From an uncultured Roseovarius sp. (GTDB lineage: Bacteria; Pseudomonadota; Alphaproteobacteria; Rhodobacterales; Rhodobacteraceae), in assembly GCA_951812895.1 (NCBI GenBank), contig OX638333.1, positions 1,850,366 to 1,914,365 of the forward strand: DNA of 64,000 nt, read 5' to 3'. The notes below the pieces were generated by a model, which saw only the letters and a program-made list of their open reading frames with translations, had not been told where the DNA came from and did not search any database. Shown here piece by piece: positions 30,006-38,919 of the stretch; the stretch's first letter is position 1; each line of letters begins with the position of its first letter. A program made the translations under genes and the position numbers.

Positions 30006-30533
30006 TTACTGCGCCGGAGGCGCAGACGGGGTTTCAATTCCGCGACGGCGCAGCCGTTCTTGTTCTGCTTGGGAATCGAGCCACTGTTTGCGGTAGGCAT
30101 CCGTGTAATCATCCGTTTTGCCAATTCGCAGAATATTCACCAGTCCATGACGCTTGCGAGTTTCCTCGTCTTCAACGGCGAGTGTTTGCCGGATACCTGC
30201 ACTTACCCCATACCGGCCAGCATGCCGCACTAACCCGACATCTGATGTGCCAACGCCTCTACTGTTCACGGCATTGGGATTGCCGCCAAGCGCGGCGATT
30301 CCGTCAGCTTTGGGGTTTTGGTCGGTCAGGTTTGCACCACCCGGCACCGGTGTTGGCAAAGCGGCATAGCTTTCAGGTGCTTCCAACGGTTTGCCCGGCA
30401 GAATGGAAAATTCATCTGGTCCGGGGGTCGTATTCTTGATCCGGGTCAGTCGGACCTCTTTGTCCCGCTTGCCGCAGGCGGTAACCGCCAGCGCCATTGC
30501 CAGAACCAGAATTGAAATACGCGGCAAGCTCAT
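30006..30533 (-). CDS. DUF3035 family lipoprotein
   Basis: 175 residues with a lipoprotein signal: a hydrophobic stretch followed by VTAC at Cys20, so the mature protein should be lipid-anchored. The remainder fits the DUF3035 family of alphaproteobacteria (TTPGPDEFSILPGKPLEAP, then an Arg/Glu-rich C-terminus). Function unknown. It follows lspA on the same strand, which is apt since LspA cleaves lipoprotein signals. Confidence 0.85.
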   Translation of the reverse strand: MSLPRISILVLAMALAVTACGKRDKEVRLTRIKNTTPGPDEFSILPGKPLEAPESYAALPTPVPGGANLTDQNPKADGIAALGGNPNAVNSRGVGTSDVGLVRHAGRYGVSAGIRQTLAVEDEETRKRHGLVNILRIGKTDDYTDAYRKQWLDSQAEQERLRRRGIETPSAPPAQ

Positions 30534-30586
30534 GCGCGTGTCTCCTGCATGTTTCGCGCCACATTTAACCTATTGTACAGCATAGG

Positions 30587-31057
30587 TCACGTGGCCTTTT
30601 TCTCAGAGCTGAATATCACCATTCCAAACGCACCTGCGAAAACGGCGATATCGGCGATATTGAATGCATACTGGTTGTTTATCCCACAACAGGACATGTT
30701 GATAAAGTCCGCAACAGCCCCATAAAGCAACCGATCCAGCACATTCCCGATCGCCCCACCAATCAGCAAACCAGCGGCAACTTTTTGCCAATACCCGGAT
30801 GGTTCACGATGAATCCACCACAACACCAATGCAGATATAACAAGCGCAACTGCGATCAATGCCCACCTGGTCAGCGGGCTGTCTTGTGCCAAGAGCCCGA
30901 AATTGATGCCATAGTTCCACGCCATGCGCAGATTGAGCAACGGGGGCAGCACGTCGATTTCAATGACTTCGCGCAGGTTCATCATGTGAACAACAAGATA
31001 TTTGCTTGCCTGGTCCACAAGAAATGTAATGAACGCTGTCCAGAACACGGTGCGCAT
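30587..31057 (-). CDS. lspA: Lipoprotein signal peptidase (signal peptidase II)
   Basis: 156 residues from the ATG at 31057, preceded by GGAGA; an upstream ATG at 31108 would add 17 polar residues ahead of the first membrane segment. Four membrane segments; catalytic aspartates Asp117 (GAVADFIN) and Asp136 (FNIADIAVF), with NxGxxFG as NYGINFG. It cuts diacylglyceryl-modified prolipoproteins before the lipid-modified Cys. Downstream of purH in the same direction. Confidence 0.95.
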   Translation of the reverse strand: MRTVFWTAFITFLVDQASKYLVVHMMNLREVIEIDVLPPLLNLRMAWNYGINFGLLAQDSPLTRWALIAVALVISALVLWWIHREPSGYWQKVAAGLLIGGAIGNVLDRLLYGAVADFINMSCCGINNQYAFNIADIAVFAGAFGMVIFSSEKKAT

Positions 31058-31118
31058 ATATGTCTCCTGCCCATATTCGGGCTGCGTGCCCGTCTCTATC
31101 CCGCTCATACTGGTGGCC

Positions 31119-32708
31119 TTAGTGCCGGAAATGCCGCATCCCGGTCAAGACCATCGCCAATCCCGCTTCATCAGCTGCGGCAATGACATCATCGTCACGC
31201 ATTGACCCGCCGGGATGAATCACGGCGGTAGCCCCGGCTTCGGCTGCAGTCAGCAAACCGTCGGCGAATGGAAAAAACGCATCAGATGCCACAACACTGC
31301 CGTGTGTCAGCGGCGCGGCAAGGTTCAGTTCCCGCGCCATATCCTCTGACTTGCGCGCGGCGATGCGGCAACTGTCGACACGGCTCATCTGACCGGCCCC
31401 GACACCAACGGTCGCGCCGTCTTTGACATAAACGATGGCGTTCGATTTTACGTGTTTTGCAACCTTCCAGGCAAACAGCATATCTGCCATTTCCTGTTCG
31501 GTTGGCGCCCGCTTGGTCACGATTTTCAAATCGTTCTCGGTAATCTGACCATTATCCTTGTCCTGCATCAGATACCCGCCAGCCACTTGTTTGAGCATCA
31601 TAGAAGCCGTCGCCGGATCGGCCAGCCCGTTTGTGGTGAGCAAACGCAGATTTTTCTTGGCGGCAAACACAGCGCGTGCATCAGCATCGGCGCCCGGCGC
31701 AATAACCACCTCGGTGAAAATCCTGGCGATCTCTTCCGCCGTGGCCCCATCCAGTGGCTGGTTCAGCGCGACGATTCCGCCGAAGGCACTTGTCCGGTCA
31801 CAATCAAAGGCCTTTACGTAGGCGTCTTGCAGCGTAGCACCGCGCGCTACACCACAGGGGTTGGCATGTTTGATGATCGCAACCGCAGGGCCATCCACAG
31901 CAGCGAATTCGCTCGCCAGCTCAAACGCAGCATCCGTGTCATTGATGTTATTGTAGCTCAGTTCTTTGCCCTGATGCTGGGTTGCTGTGGCTACCCCGGG
32001 ACGGGCGCTGCCATCGGTATAAAATGCGGCTTTCTGGTGCGGGTTCTCGCCATAACGGAGGGTCTGCGCCAGCTGCCCTGCCACCGCCCTGCGGCGGGGT
32101 GCATTTTGGCCAAGGGCCCCGGCCATCCACCCGGAAACCGCGGCATCATAGGCACCTGTTCGGGCATATGCGGTCAACGCCAGTCGTTGCCGAAATGCAT
32201 AAGTGGTCTGTCCGTCATTGGCCGCCAGCTCGTCCAGTAGAGGCTGATAATCTTCAACGTCTACCACAACATTGACAAAGGAATGGTTCTTCGCCGCTGC
32301 CCGGATCATTGCCGGGCCGCCAATATCAATATTTTCGATGCAGGTGTCATAATCGGCACCCTTGGCCACTGTTTCTTCAAATGGATAAAGATTGACCACC
32401 AACAGATCTATCGGCCCAATTCCGTGGGTATCCATCGCGGCGACGTGATCATCATTGTCTCGCAGGGCCAGCAAACCACCATGCACCATCGGGTGCAGAG
32501 TTTTGACCCGACCGTCCATCATTTCCGGAAAACCCGTTACATCAGCGACATCGCGCACCTCTAGCCCGGATTCGCGCAGTGCTTTGGCACTACCGCCTGT
32601 CGACAACAGCTCTATCCCCTGATTGGCCAGCGCGAGACCCAGTTCGGTCAGGCCGGTCTTGTCGGATACAGAAAGAAGGGCTCGGCGCACAGGGGCGAGA
32701 TCGGTCAT
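31119..32708 (-). CDS. purH: Bifunctional AICAR formyltransferase/IMP cyclohydrolase
   Basis: 529 residues from the ATG at 32708 (GAGGA about 10 bases upstream); an ATG three codons earlier is too close to that site. N-terminal IMP cyclohydrolase with [11 protein letters not shown] and STGGSAKAL, then the formyltransferase domain with [24 protein letters not shown] and [10 protein letters not shown], ending with GMRHFRH. It catalyses the last two steps of de novo IMP synthesis. lspA follows at a short distance. Confidence 0.97.
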   Translation of the reverse strand: MTDLAPVRRALLSVSDKTGLTELGLALANQGIELLSTGGSAKALRESGLEVRDVADVTGFPEMMDGRVKTLHPMVHGGLLALRDNDDHVAAMDTHGIGPIDLLVVNLYPFEETVAKGADYDTCIENIDIGGPAMIRAAAKNHSFVNVVVDVEDYQPLLDELAANDGQTTYAFRQRLALTAYARTGAYDAAVSGWMAGALGQNAPRRRAVAGQLAQTLRYGENPHQKAAFYTDGSARPGVATATQHQGKELSYNNINDTDAAFELASEFAAVDGPAVAIIKHANPCGVARGATLQDAYVKAFDCDRTSAFGGIVALNQPLDGATAEEIARIFTEVVIAPGADADARAVFAAKKNLRLLTTNGLADPATASMMLKQVAGGYLMQDKDNGQITENDLKIVTKRAPTEQEMADMLFAWKVAKHVKSNAIVYVKDGATVGVGAGQMSRVDSCRIAARKSEDMARELNLAAPLTHGSVVASDAFFPFADGLLTAAEAGATAVIHPGGSMRDDDVIAAADEAGLAMVLTGMRHFRH

Positions 32709-32743
32709 TGGCAGCATGTCCTCGGACTATTGGCGTTTGGTTA

Positions 32744-34486
32744 TCAGGCTCCGGCCATCGGTTCTGATCCGCCCTGGGCCAGATCGCGCAATGCGACCGG
32801 CGAATCCTGCGGCTTGGCTAATGACCATCTTACGCGCGTCGCATACTCTATTGCGCGGCCGGATAGAACGATCTGTTTGGTCGCACGTGGCTTTAGCCGC
32901 GATTTTTCCAGATAAACACTGGGTTCCAGCGCCATTTCCACCCTGCCATCCACCCGCAACAGCCAGATTTCCCCGCTCATCAGCGCCATTGAGGCCACAG
33001 TACCCCCCATGTCCACAGAGACATCCACGTCAGGATGCAGATGAAATCGAATGTCAAATGGCACACCTTCCAGCGCAGTGTTGTCCAACGCCTTGTCGAA
33101 CCTCTGCTTGTCAGAATCGGTCAGCGCCAGCAACATATCCTCGGCCGCCATCGCCCGGCCATCGAGTGTCAGTTCAAGTTTGCGCACATGGGTTAATCCA
33201 AAATTTCTGACATACCCATCGTGCCCGCCTTCAAACCGCACTCCGTCTTGCACCTGGCTGACTTGGATAGGTACTTTGCGCGGGCCCTCCTGTAACAGCT
33301 CACGGTCCTGTAGCCGTTCGCCCAGTTTGGCACTCGACTGATCGGCCAATACAACTGCTGAATGTGAAGGTGTGGCCCGACCGGCGCGACGCCAGTCCTG
33401 TCCAAAGCTTGCCCCAGATCCACAATTCACGATCAGTGATCTGCGTCCCGAAGTCAGCTCGAAGGCAAGAGTTGATGCATGGGCGTCGGTAGCAGCCTTG
33501 CCACGTGGCGGCGGAGCGGCATCGATGATCACACTTGTGCGCCCTGCGCTGAGCCGTGCAAACCCCATCGATAGCCCATTTGGTTGCGAACCCTTTACTC
33601 CGCTGGTGGCCAGCGCGTTGTCAAGCCGTCCTTCCAGCCCCCTGCCACCGCCATGGAATCGAGCCAATGCCCCGTCTGCGTGCCGCAGAGTGCGCAAAGT
33701 AGGGGCAATCCGCTCAATTGCCTGCCAATGGGCATCGCGCGGGCTGTGGCCGGTTTCGGCTAGCGCCAATGCGGCCCAGGTCAGCAAAGTGAAAACCTCT
33801 AACAGCTCCTCAGGGTTCCGCGTCGGCAACCCACCCTGATCACTGATCTGCGACGCACATTCGCGATCCAACGCAGCAACCGCCGGTGCGACATGATCCT
33901 CCATACCTTCCAGCGACAACCCGGCGTAAATCAGGCCGGTCAAGGCTTCGAATCTCGGCAACCCCGGCCGTGACGCCTTCCACCTGCGGCCCAGAAATAT
34001 CGTTTGTTGGCCCAGAGATCGGTAAAACGCCTGAGACGCAGACTGATCCTGACCGTTAAGCAAAAAAATCGCGTGGTTGATCCAACGGATCAATCGCCGA
34101 CCGGCCAGGTCCGGGGTCCATCCCGGTCCGCGCCCTGCGCCGTAAAGTGTGATCCAGCGCCACAGCCAGTCTTGTGCGCAAATGCGGGCCGGGGCGTCGC
34201 CCGCCGCGGCAAGATCGTCCAGCCAGCCAAAGCCCTGCAGTTCTTCGGCAAATCCCGCATCCGGCGCTTTCAGATCCCACATGTTTGTGTCTGGTTGCTG
34301 CAGCAGGTGGCCGGCAAATACAAAGTTGCCAGCCGAAAGCTGGCGACCTCGGGCAAAACTGCCAATTGTGCGGGGTTCTGGCTGCGACAGTAATGCCGTT
34401 GCAGGTCGGCTCATTGCCACCCGTCGTGCCGCGATCCGGTTTAGAAAACGCGCCCATCGCGCCGGCAGTTTTTCGGAATGCGTCAT
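32744..34486 (-). CDS. Heparinase II/III family protein
   Basis: 580 residues. The N-terminal half is mostly helical (WRWITLYGAGRGPGW, RRLIRWINHAIFLL), and the C-terminal half is beta-rich with ASTLAFELTSGRRSLIVNCGSG, as in heparinase II/III-like polysaccharide lyases found beside purH/rsmB in alphaproteobacteria. No signal peptide is visible, so the protein may be cytoplasmic or exported otherwise. The sugar polymer acted on is unknown. Lies 35 bases upstream of purH on the same strand. Confidence 0.85.
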   Translation of the reverse strand: MTHSEKLPARWARFLNRIAARRVAMSRPATALLSQPEPRTIGSFARGRQLSAGNFVFAGHLLQQPDTNMWDLKAPDAGFAEELQGFGWLDDLAAAGDAPARICAQDWLWRWITLYGAGRGPGWTPDLAGRRLIRWINHAIFLLNGQDQSASQAFYRSLGQQTIFLGRRWKASRPGLPRFEALTGLIYAGLSLEGMEDHVAPAVAALDRECASQISDQGGLPTRNPEELLEVFTLLTWAALALAETGHSPRDAHWQAIERIAPTLRTLRHADGALARFHGGGRGLEGRLDNALATSGVKGSQPNGLSMGFARLSAGRTSVIIDAAPPPRGKAATDAHASTLAFELTSGRRSLIVNCGSGASFGQDWRRAGRATPSHSAVVLADQSSAKLGERLQDRELLQEGPRKVPIQVSQVQDGVRFEGGHDGYVRNFGLTHVRKLELTLDGRAMAAEDMLLALTDSDKQRFDKALDNTALEGVPFDIRFHLHPDVDVSVDMGGTVASMALMSGEIWLLRVDGRVEMALEPSVYLEKSRLKPRATKQIVLSGRAIEYATRVRWSLAKPQDSPVALRDLAQGGSEPMAGA

Positions 34487-34673
34487 CAGCCTTGCCTCTG
34501 CGCGCTCTTGCTGGCGCCGTTGGCAACACTATAGCGCGCCAGACCAGTCAAGTCACGGCGTTTACCTGTTCAGATATCGCTCGGCGATAAACAGCACCTG
34601 AATGTTTGGGATAAGGGCCAAACAGGCAAAAGTCGGATATGCAAAACCAATAAGGTAGTGCTGATTGCAGCGA

Positions 34674-35297
34674 TTATTCGTACGTCAAAGCACGCGCGAC
34701 AAGATTCGGATCCCAATCCTTCAGAACCTTGGTATTGTCGTCGCTGTCATATTCATGCAAACGCCGCTCGGTCACACCTGCGACAGTGGCAAATTCCTCG
34801 GCCAGACGTTTGGGATACCAGGTCTCGGTGATCTGACCGGGGAAAAGCTGTGCCATGATGCTTGACGTGCTGCGCGCACACTGCGCTGACGGCACCGCGC
34901 CATAGGATTGTACCATTGCCAGTGCTCTTGCCGCCACTTCTGGGGAAACAGTGATCCTTTGCACCCGGACATGCCAGCTTTCGCGCGCGTGATAGCGAGT
35001 GTAGATATCCTCAACCGCCGGGGTGATACCAAAAACGACATCATTACGTTCAGGGATAGCCGGATGTTTGAACGACCCGGCGGGATCGAAAATCACCCGT
35101 TGTGAGCCACTGACCATAAGCGATGTATGCCCGCCAGCACCCGACCGGTTGTTGATCATCGTGAACAGCGTCAGCTCTGGCGACCCATCATGGCGATAGG
35201 CCGCACGTGCCACTTCCTCATCCGGGGCCCAAACCGATTCTGAGGCGCAACCGGCCAGCATCAAAATCGCAAATACCGCAAGAAACGCACGATGCAT
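34674..35297 (-). CDS. Lipoprotein with possible permuted papain-like (NlpC/P60-type) His/Cys pair
   Basis: 207 residues from the ATG at 35297 (GGGGGA seven bases upstream); a TTG at 35312 is less likely. Lipobox LAGC at Cys17. The mature part holds GAGGHTSLMV with His57 and VPSAQCARSTSSIM with Cys140. In circularly permuted NlpC/P60-like proteins (YaeF/YiiX, DUF4105 type) the catalytic His precedes the Cys in this way, so a periplasmic amidase or peptidase fold is a reasonable guess. I do not recognise the exact family. Confidence 0.6.
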   Translation of the reverse strand: MHRAFLAVFAILMLAGCASESVWAPDEEVARAAYRHDGSPELTLFTMINNRSGAGGHTSLMVSGSQRVIFDPAGSFKHPAIPERNDVVFGITPAVEDIYTRYHARESWHVRVQRITVSPEVAARALAMVQSYGAVPSAQCARSTSSIMAQLFPGQITETWYPKRLAEEFATVAGVTERRLHEYDSDDNTKVLKDWDPNLVARALTYE

Positions 35298-35346
35298 GTT
35301 CAAATCCCCCAAATTTCAATTGCCCGCCACTCCGGGCAAGCAGGCG

Positions 35347-35481
35347 TCAGGAATTTACCAACGCCATAAAAATCAGCGCACCAATGGATGCAACGCTGAC
35401 CCACATTGCCGCGCGAATAAAGCCTTCAAAGGTTTTTTCCTGAACTTCGATGTTCATCTCACCATGTTTATGTTCGGCCAT
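35347..35481 (-). CDS. aa3-type cytochrome c oxidase subunit IV
   Basis: A 44-residue protein, read directly from the minus strand: it begins MAEHKHGEMNIEVQEKTF, continues EGFIRAAMWVSVASIG and ends ALIFMALVNS. This is the small single-helix subunit IV of alphaproteobacterial aa3 oxidases, with one membrane segment (about 25-42). It sits in the inner membrane against the oxidase core. No other cox genes are in the window, so it is encoded apart from the complex. Confidence 0.9.
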   Translation of the reverse strand: MAEHKHGEMNIEVQEKTFEGFIRAAMWVSVASIGALIFMALVNS

Positions 35482-35574
35482 TTCTGTTTGTCCCTTTTCG
35501 TGGCGTATCGCTCAAATCAGAGGCTGGATACTGTATTTAATTCCAAGTGTCACGACCCATGCTATGCGCTCAGG

Positions 35575-36024
35575 TCAGGCTTTTTCAAGGTCCTGCGCAA
35601 GCCGGAAACCGATCCTGGCAGGCTCAGCCTCCTCAACCTTTTTTGGCAAAGCGCGCAGCATAACGTTTAGCTGGGTGACATGTTGGACCAGTTGAGTTTT
35701 TGCCCCGGTAGGATCGCTGCCATAAAATGTCACGATATCAGGATCAAAATATCCCATGCCCTCAATACGCATCACCCCTGCATCGCCGCCGGTAAATCCC
35801 ATCGCAATCTCATGCGCGCTGTCCAGCGTCTTTTCAAAGTTCTGGATATAGAGGATGAGCCGCTCATAGGCCCATTGTGCCGGGCTCTTCTCGGCCACCG
35901 GGCTTTGTGCCATTTGCTCCGGAACAGGCGGCTTACACCGTTCAGGATCTGCATGCACTTCATGACAGCGCGGTAATGCATCGTTTTCGGCCAATTCCGC
36001 CGATGTTTCGATTTCATCCTGCAT
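35575..36024 (-). CDS. DUF6173 family protein
   Basis: 149 residues. A variable acidic N-terminus, then a conserved block PAQWAYERLILYIQNFEKTL, EIAMGFTGGDAGVMRIEGMG, FYGSDPTGAKTQLVQHVTQLNVMLRAL, and PARIGFRL near the end, which I associate with DUF6173 proteins of Rhodobacterales. No signal peptide or membrane segment. Function unknown. It ends the run started by the DmdC-like dehydrogenase, 3 bases after the MBL-fold gene. Confidence 0.7.
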   Translation of the reverse strand: MQDEIETSAELAENDALPRCHEVHADPERCKPPVPEQMAQSPVAEKSPAQWAYERLILYIQNFEKTLDSAHEIAMGFTGGDAGVMRIEGMGYFDPDIVTFYGSDPTGAKTQLVQHVTQLNVMLRALPKKVEEAEPARIGFRLAQDLEKA

Positions 36025-36027
36025 GTC

Positions 36028-37074
36028 TCAATCCCCTCTGCGCCAAAGCCACGCCCCGTCAGAACGACGTTCGCGAGTGATATCTCCAGCCTGATGAAGA
36101 TGATTGAGATGTGCGACCGCTTCCACAAGAGCTAATCCATAGGTTCCGTGATCAATTTTTCGTTTAAACAGCGGCGCAAAGCATTCTGCCGCGGTTTTTG
36201 GCGTGTTCAGGTGGTCGCGCAGTCGCGCCAATGCCCCGTGGTGATTCTCTTCCAGCTGCCGCATGCGCATGGGCAAACCGGTGAAGGGGACCTTGTGACC
36301 ACCCAGAACCAGATGGTTTTCACGTGCCAAATGTCCCAGCCGGACACAGCTCTCCATCCAGTCGGCAATCGGATCGGCTTCGGGTTCTGTCGGATAGACC
36401 CCAATATTGGGGCTGATAGATGGAAGGATCTGATCACCTGAAAGCACCAGATGATCATCCCGCGACCATAACGTGAGATGCTCAGGCGCATGACCATGCC
36501 CGATATGAACGTCCCAATCCCGCCCGCCTACGTGGATTAGGCTATCCTGCTTTACACGGGTGTATCCGACAGGGATCGGATGACAGATGTCAGCGAAGTT
36601 ATAGGGTCTGTCGTTTCTCCGTGTTTCATAAATTTCAGTATCCATACCCGCCGCCCGCCAATGCGCCAGCGCCTGTTCGGTTGGACGTGGTTCGACATCC
36701 AGAATCAGCATGCGCGACATCAGCCATGCGGTGCGCGTTGTAATCAGCTCGGCTTCGAAACGCTCCATCAGCCAGCCCGCGATGCCAATATGATCAGGAT
36801 GATGATGGGTCAGAATCACCCGACCAACCGGTTTGCCCTTCAAAGGCCCGCTTAGAATATTCTCCCACAGCGCAACGGTTCTTCTCGATTTGATGCCGGT
36901 GTCCACAATGGTCCAGCTGTCGCCATCATCCAGTGCATAGATATTCACATGGTCCAGCGCCATCGGCAGCGGCAGGCGAATCCACAACACCCCCTCGGCA
37001 ACCTCGATTGCGTCACCATGCTCCGGTGGTTCGGGCCAAGGGTATCTTATCGTGCCACTGCTTCCATCCATCAT
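36028..37074 (-). CDS. MBL-fold metallo-hydrolase
   Basis: 348 residues. The zinc signature is ILTHHHPDHIGIAGWL; further ligands fit GHGHAPEHLTLW and SGDQILPSISPNI. A C-terminal part of about 80 residues resembles the winged-helix tail of LACTB2-like hydrolases. The start overlaps the stop of the acyl-CoA dehydrogenase gene (ATGA), so it may be a thioesterase-like or hydrolytic partner for the same acyl-CoA pathway. Substrate unknown. Confidence 0.9.
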   Translation of the reverse strand: MMDGSSGTIRYPWPEPPEHGDAIEVAEGVLWIRLPLPMALDHVNIYALDDGDSWTIVDTGIKSRRTVALWENILSGPLKGKPVGRVILTHHHPDHIGIAGWLMERFEAELITTRTAWLMSRMLILDVEPRPTEQALAHWRAAGMDTEIYETRRNDRPYNFADICHPIPVGYTRVKQDSLIHVGGRDWDVHIGHGHAPEHLTLWSRDDHLVLSGDQILPSISPNIGVYPTEPEADPIADWMESCVRLGHLARENHLVLGGHKVPFTGLPMRMRQLEENHHGALARLRDHLNTPKTAAECFAPLFKRKIDHGTYGLALVEAVAHLNHLHQAGDITRERRSDGAWLWRRGD

Positions 37075-38786
37075 GCCTGTAACTCCTCTGGTGTCAGCGC
37101 ATAAAGGTCATCCGCCCCGTTGGTCGCATGCGCCAGCAATCCGGTATGCTCGGGCAACATCCGCGTGATATAAAACTGTGTCAGTTTGGCCCGGGTGCCT
37201 TCCGGTTCGGCTATTGCCGCCTTCAGGTGAAAATGCCCCCCCAAAACGCGCGCAAATGCCCAAAGATACGGCACCGCTCCTGCAAATCGCTGGTTTAAAT
37301 CAATTTGCGCAAGCATCCATTCCGTGGCTTCCCGCAACGTTTCACTGGCCTGCCATACCGGTTCGGCCAGATCGGGCATATTTGCGCGCGCCTCTTCTGC
37401 ATGCGCCTCAATCTCGTCCAGCAGTGCGAATGCGGCTTCGCCCCCGTCCATCAGCTTGCGGCCCACCAGATCCATTGCCTGAATGCCGTTGGTCCCCTCG
37501 TAAATAGCAGTGACCCGTACATCACGGGCATATTGCGCAGCACCTGTCTCTTCGATGTAGCCCATGCCACCATGCACCTGGATGCCCATTTCAGCGACGT
37601 TCATTCCTGTCCCGGTGCCGAATGCCTTGGCAATCGGGGTCAGAAATGCGGCCCTTGCCTGCCAGGCGCCTTCACCTGTTGCATGCCCCATATCAATCGC
37701 AACGGCACAGGCCAGAGCGATGGACCGTGCGGATGCTATCTCGGCTTTCATCGTGGTCAGCATCCGCCGCACGTCAGCATGATCAATGATCGTACCCGTG
37801 CCGCCTTCAACCGGGCTTCGCCCCTGACGGCGATCCTGCGCATAGGCAAGTGCATGCTGATACGCGCCTTCGGCAGCACCGATGCCTTGTCCGCCAACTC
37901 CCAGCCGGGCGTTGTTCATCATAGTGAACATGCACCGCATACCGTCGTTTTCATCGCCGATCAGCCAGCCGGTCGCACCATCAAACTGCATCACCGCTGT
38001 CGGGCTGCCATGCAGGCCCAGCTTGTGCTCCAGGCTAACCACCTTCAGGCTGTTAGCCACGCCCGGTTCTCCGGTGTCGTTTGGGATCAACTTCGGCACA
38101 ATGAACAGGCTTATGCCCTTGGTTCCTTCCACCGCATCAGGCAACCGCGCCAGAACCAGATGACAGACATTGCCGGTGAAGTCATTGTCTCCCCAGCTGA
38201 TGAAAATCTTCTGTCCGGTGATGGCATAGCTGCCATCACCCTTGGGCTCCGCCCGTGTGCGCAACGCGCCCACATCACTTCCGGCCTGCGCTTCGGTCAG
38301 GTTCATCGTCCCCGACCACTCGCCACTGATCAGCTTGGGTAGGTAAACGTCTTGGATTTCTTTGCTGGCATGATTCTGCAGCGCTTCAATCTGGCCCTGT
38401 GTCATCAGGGGATTAAGCTGCAACGACAGACAAGCCGCACTCATCATTTCGTTCACCGCAGCGGTCACTGTGATCGGCAACCCCATACCGCCGTGTTTCG
38501 GATCGGCACTGGTGGAAACCCATCCGCCCTCCGCGATCGCGGCGTATCCTTCGCCAAACCCCGGGCTAGTCCTTACAACACCGTTTTCCAACACCGAGGG
38601 ATGCAGATCGCCATTGCACTGCAGTGGGTACAATACTTCTTCGCACATCCGCCCGGCTTCGGTCAGAATGGCAGCGGTCAAATCCGGTGTTGCTTCGGAA
38701 TACAGATCGGTCGCGGCCACCTGACCAAGATCAACCACGTGATTAAACAGAAATTGATATTCCTCCACCGGTGCACGATAGGGCAT
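37071..38786 (-). CDS. Acyl-CoA dehydrogenase, DmdC-like (3-methylmercaptopropionyl-CoA dehydrogenase family)
   Basis: 571 residues from the ATG at 38786, with AGGAGA upstream; the frame is open to 38858 without family resemblance. It begins MPYRAPVEEYQFLF and carries TMNLTEAQAGSDVGALRT, FISWGDND and QVHGGMGYIEETGAAQYARD, a pattern I know from DmdC enzymes, longer than ordinary acyl-CoA dehydrogenases. DmdC oxidises the CoA thioester of 3-methylmercaptopropionate in DMSP breakdown, but roseobacters have several paralogues on other acyl-CoAs. FAD flavoenzyme, cytosolic. Coupled to the MBL-fold gene. Confidence 0.85.
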   Translation of the reverse strand: MPYRAPVEEYQFLFNHVVDLGQVAATDLYSEATPDLTAAILTEAGRMCEEVLYPLQCNGDLHPSVLENGVVRTSPGFGEGYAAIAEGGWVSTSADPKHGGMGLPITVTAAVNEMMSAACLSLQLNPLMTQGQIEALQNHASKEIQDVYLPKLISGEWSGTMNLTEAQAGSDVGALRTRAEPKGDGSYAITGQKIFISWGDNDFTGNVCHLVLARLPDAVEGTKGISLFIVPKLIPNDTGEPGVANSLKVVSLEHKLGLHGSPTAVMQFDGATGWLIGDENDGMRCMFTMMNNARLGVGGQGIGAAEGAYQHALAYAQDRRQGRSPVEGGTGTIIDHADVRRMLTTMKAEIASARSIALACAVAIDMGHATGEGAWQARAAFLTPIAKAFGTGTGMNVAEMGIQVHGGMGYIEETGAAQYARDVRVTAIYEGTNGIQAMDLVGRKLMDGGEAAFALLDEIEAHAEEARANMPDLAEPVWQASETLREATEWMLAQIDLNQRFAGAVPYLWAFARVLGGHFHLKAAIAEPEGTRAKLTQFYITRMLPEHTGLLAHATNGADDLYALTPEELQA

Positions 38787-38919
38787 AGGTCTTCTCCTGT
38801 ACTGCAACGACAGCACCGGCACCTTGGCAAGTGCCGCGCGCCGCGATATGCATTCCATCCTCTGCCTAGCTTAGTGAAACCCAAACTTCCAGCAACCGAA
38901 ACGCCGCGTCATTCAGCCG

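Noticed and set aside
37305-38342. 345-residue plus-strand ORF opposite the acyl-CoA dehydrogenase
   Set aside because: Antisense shadow; Cys/His-rich random-looking sequence without domains.
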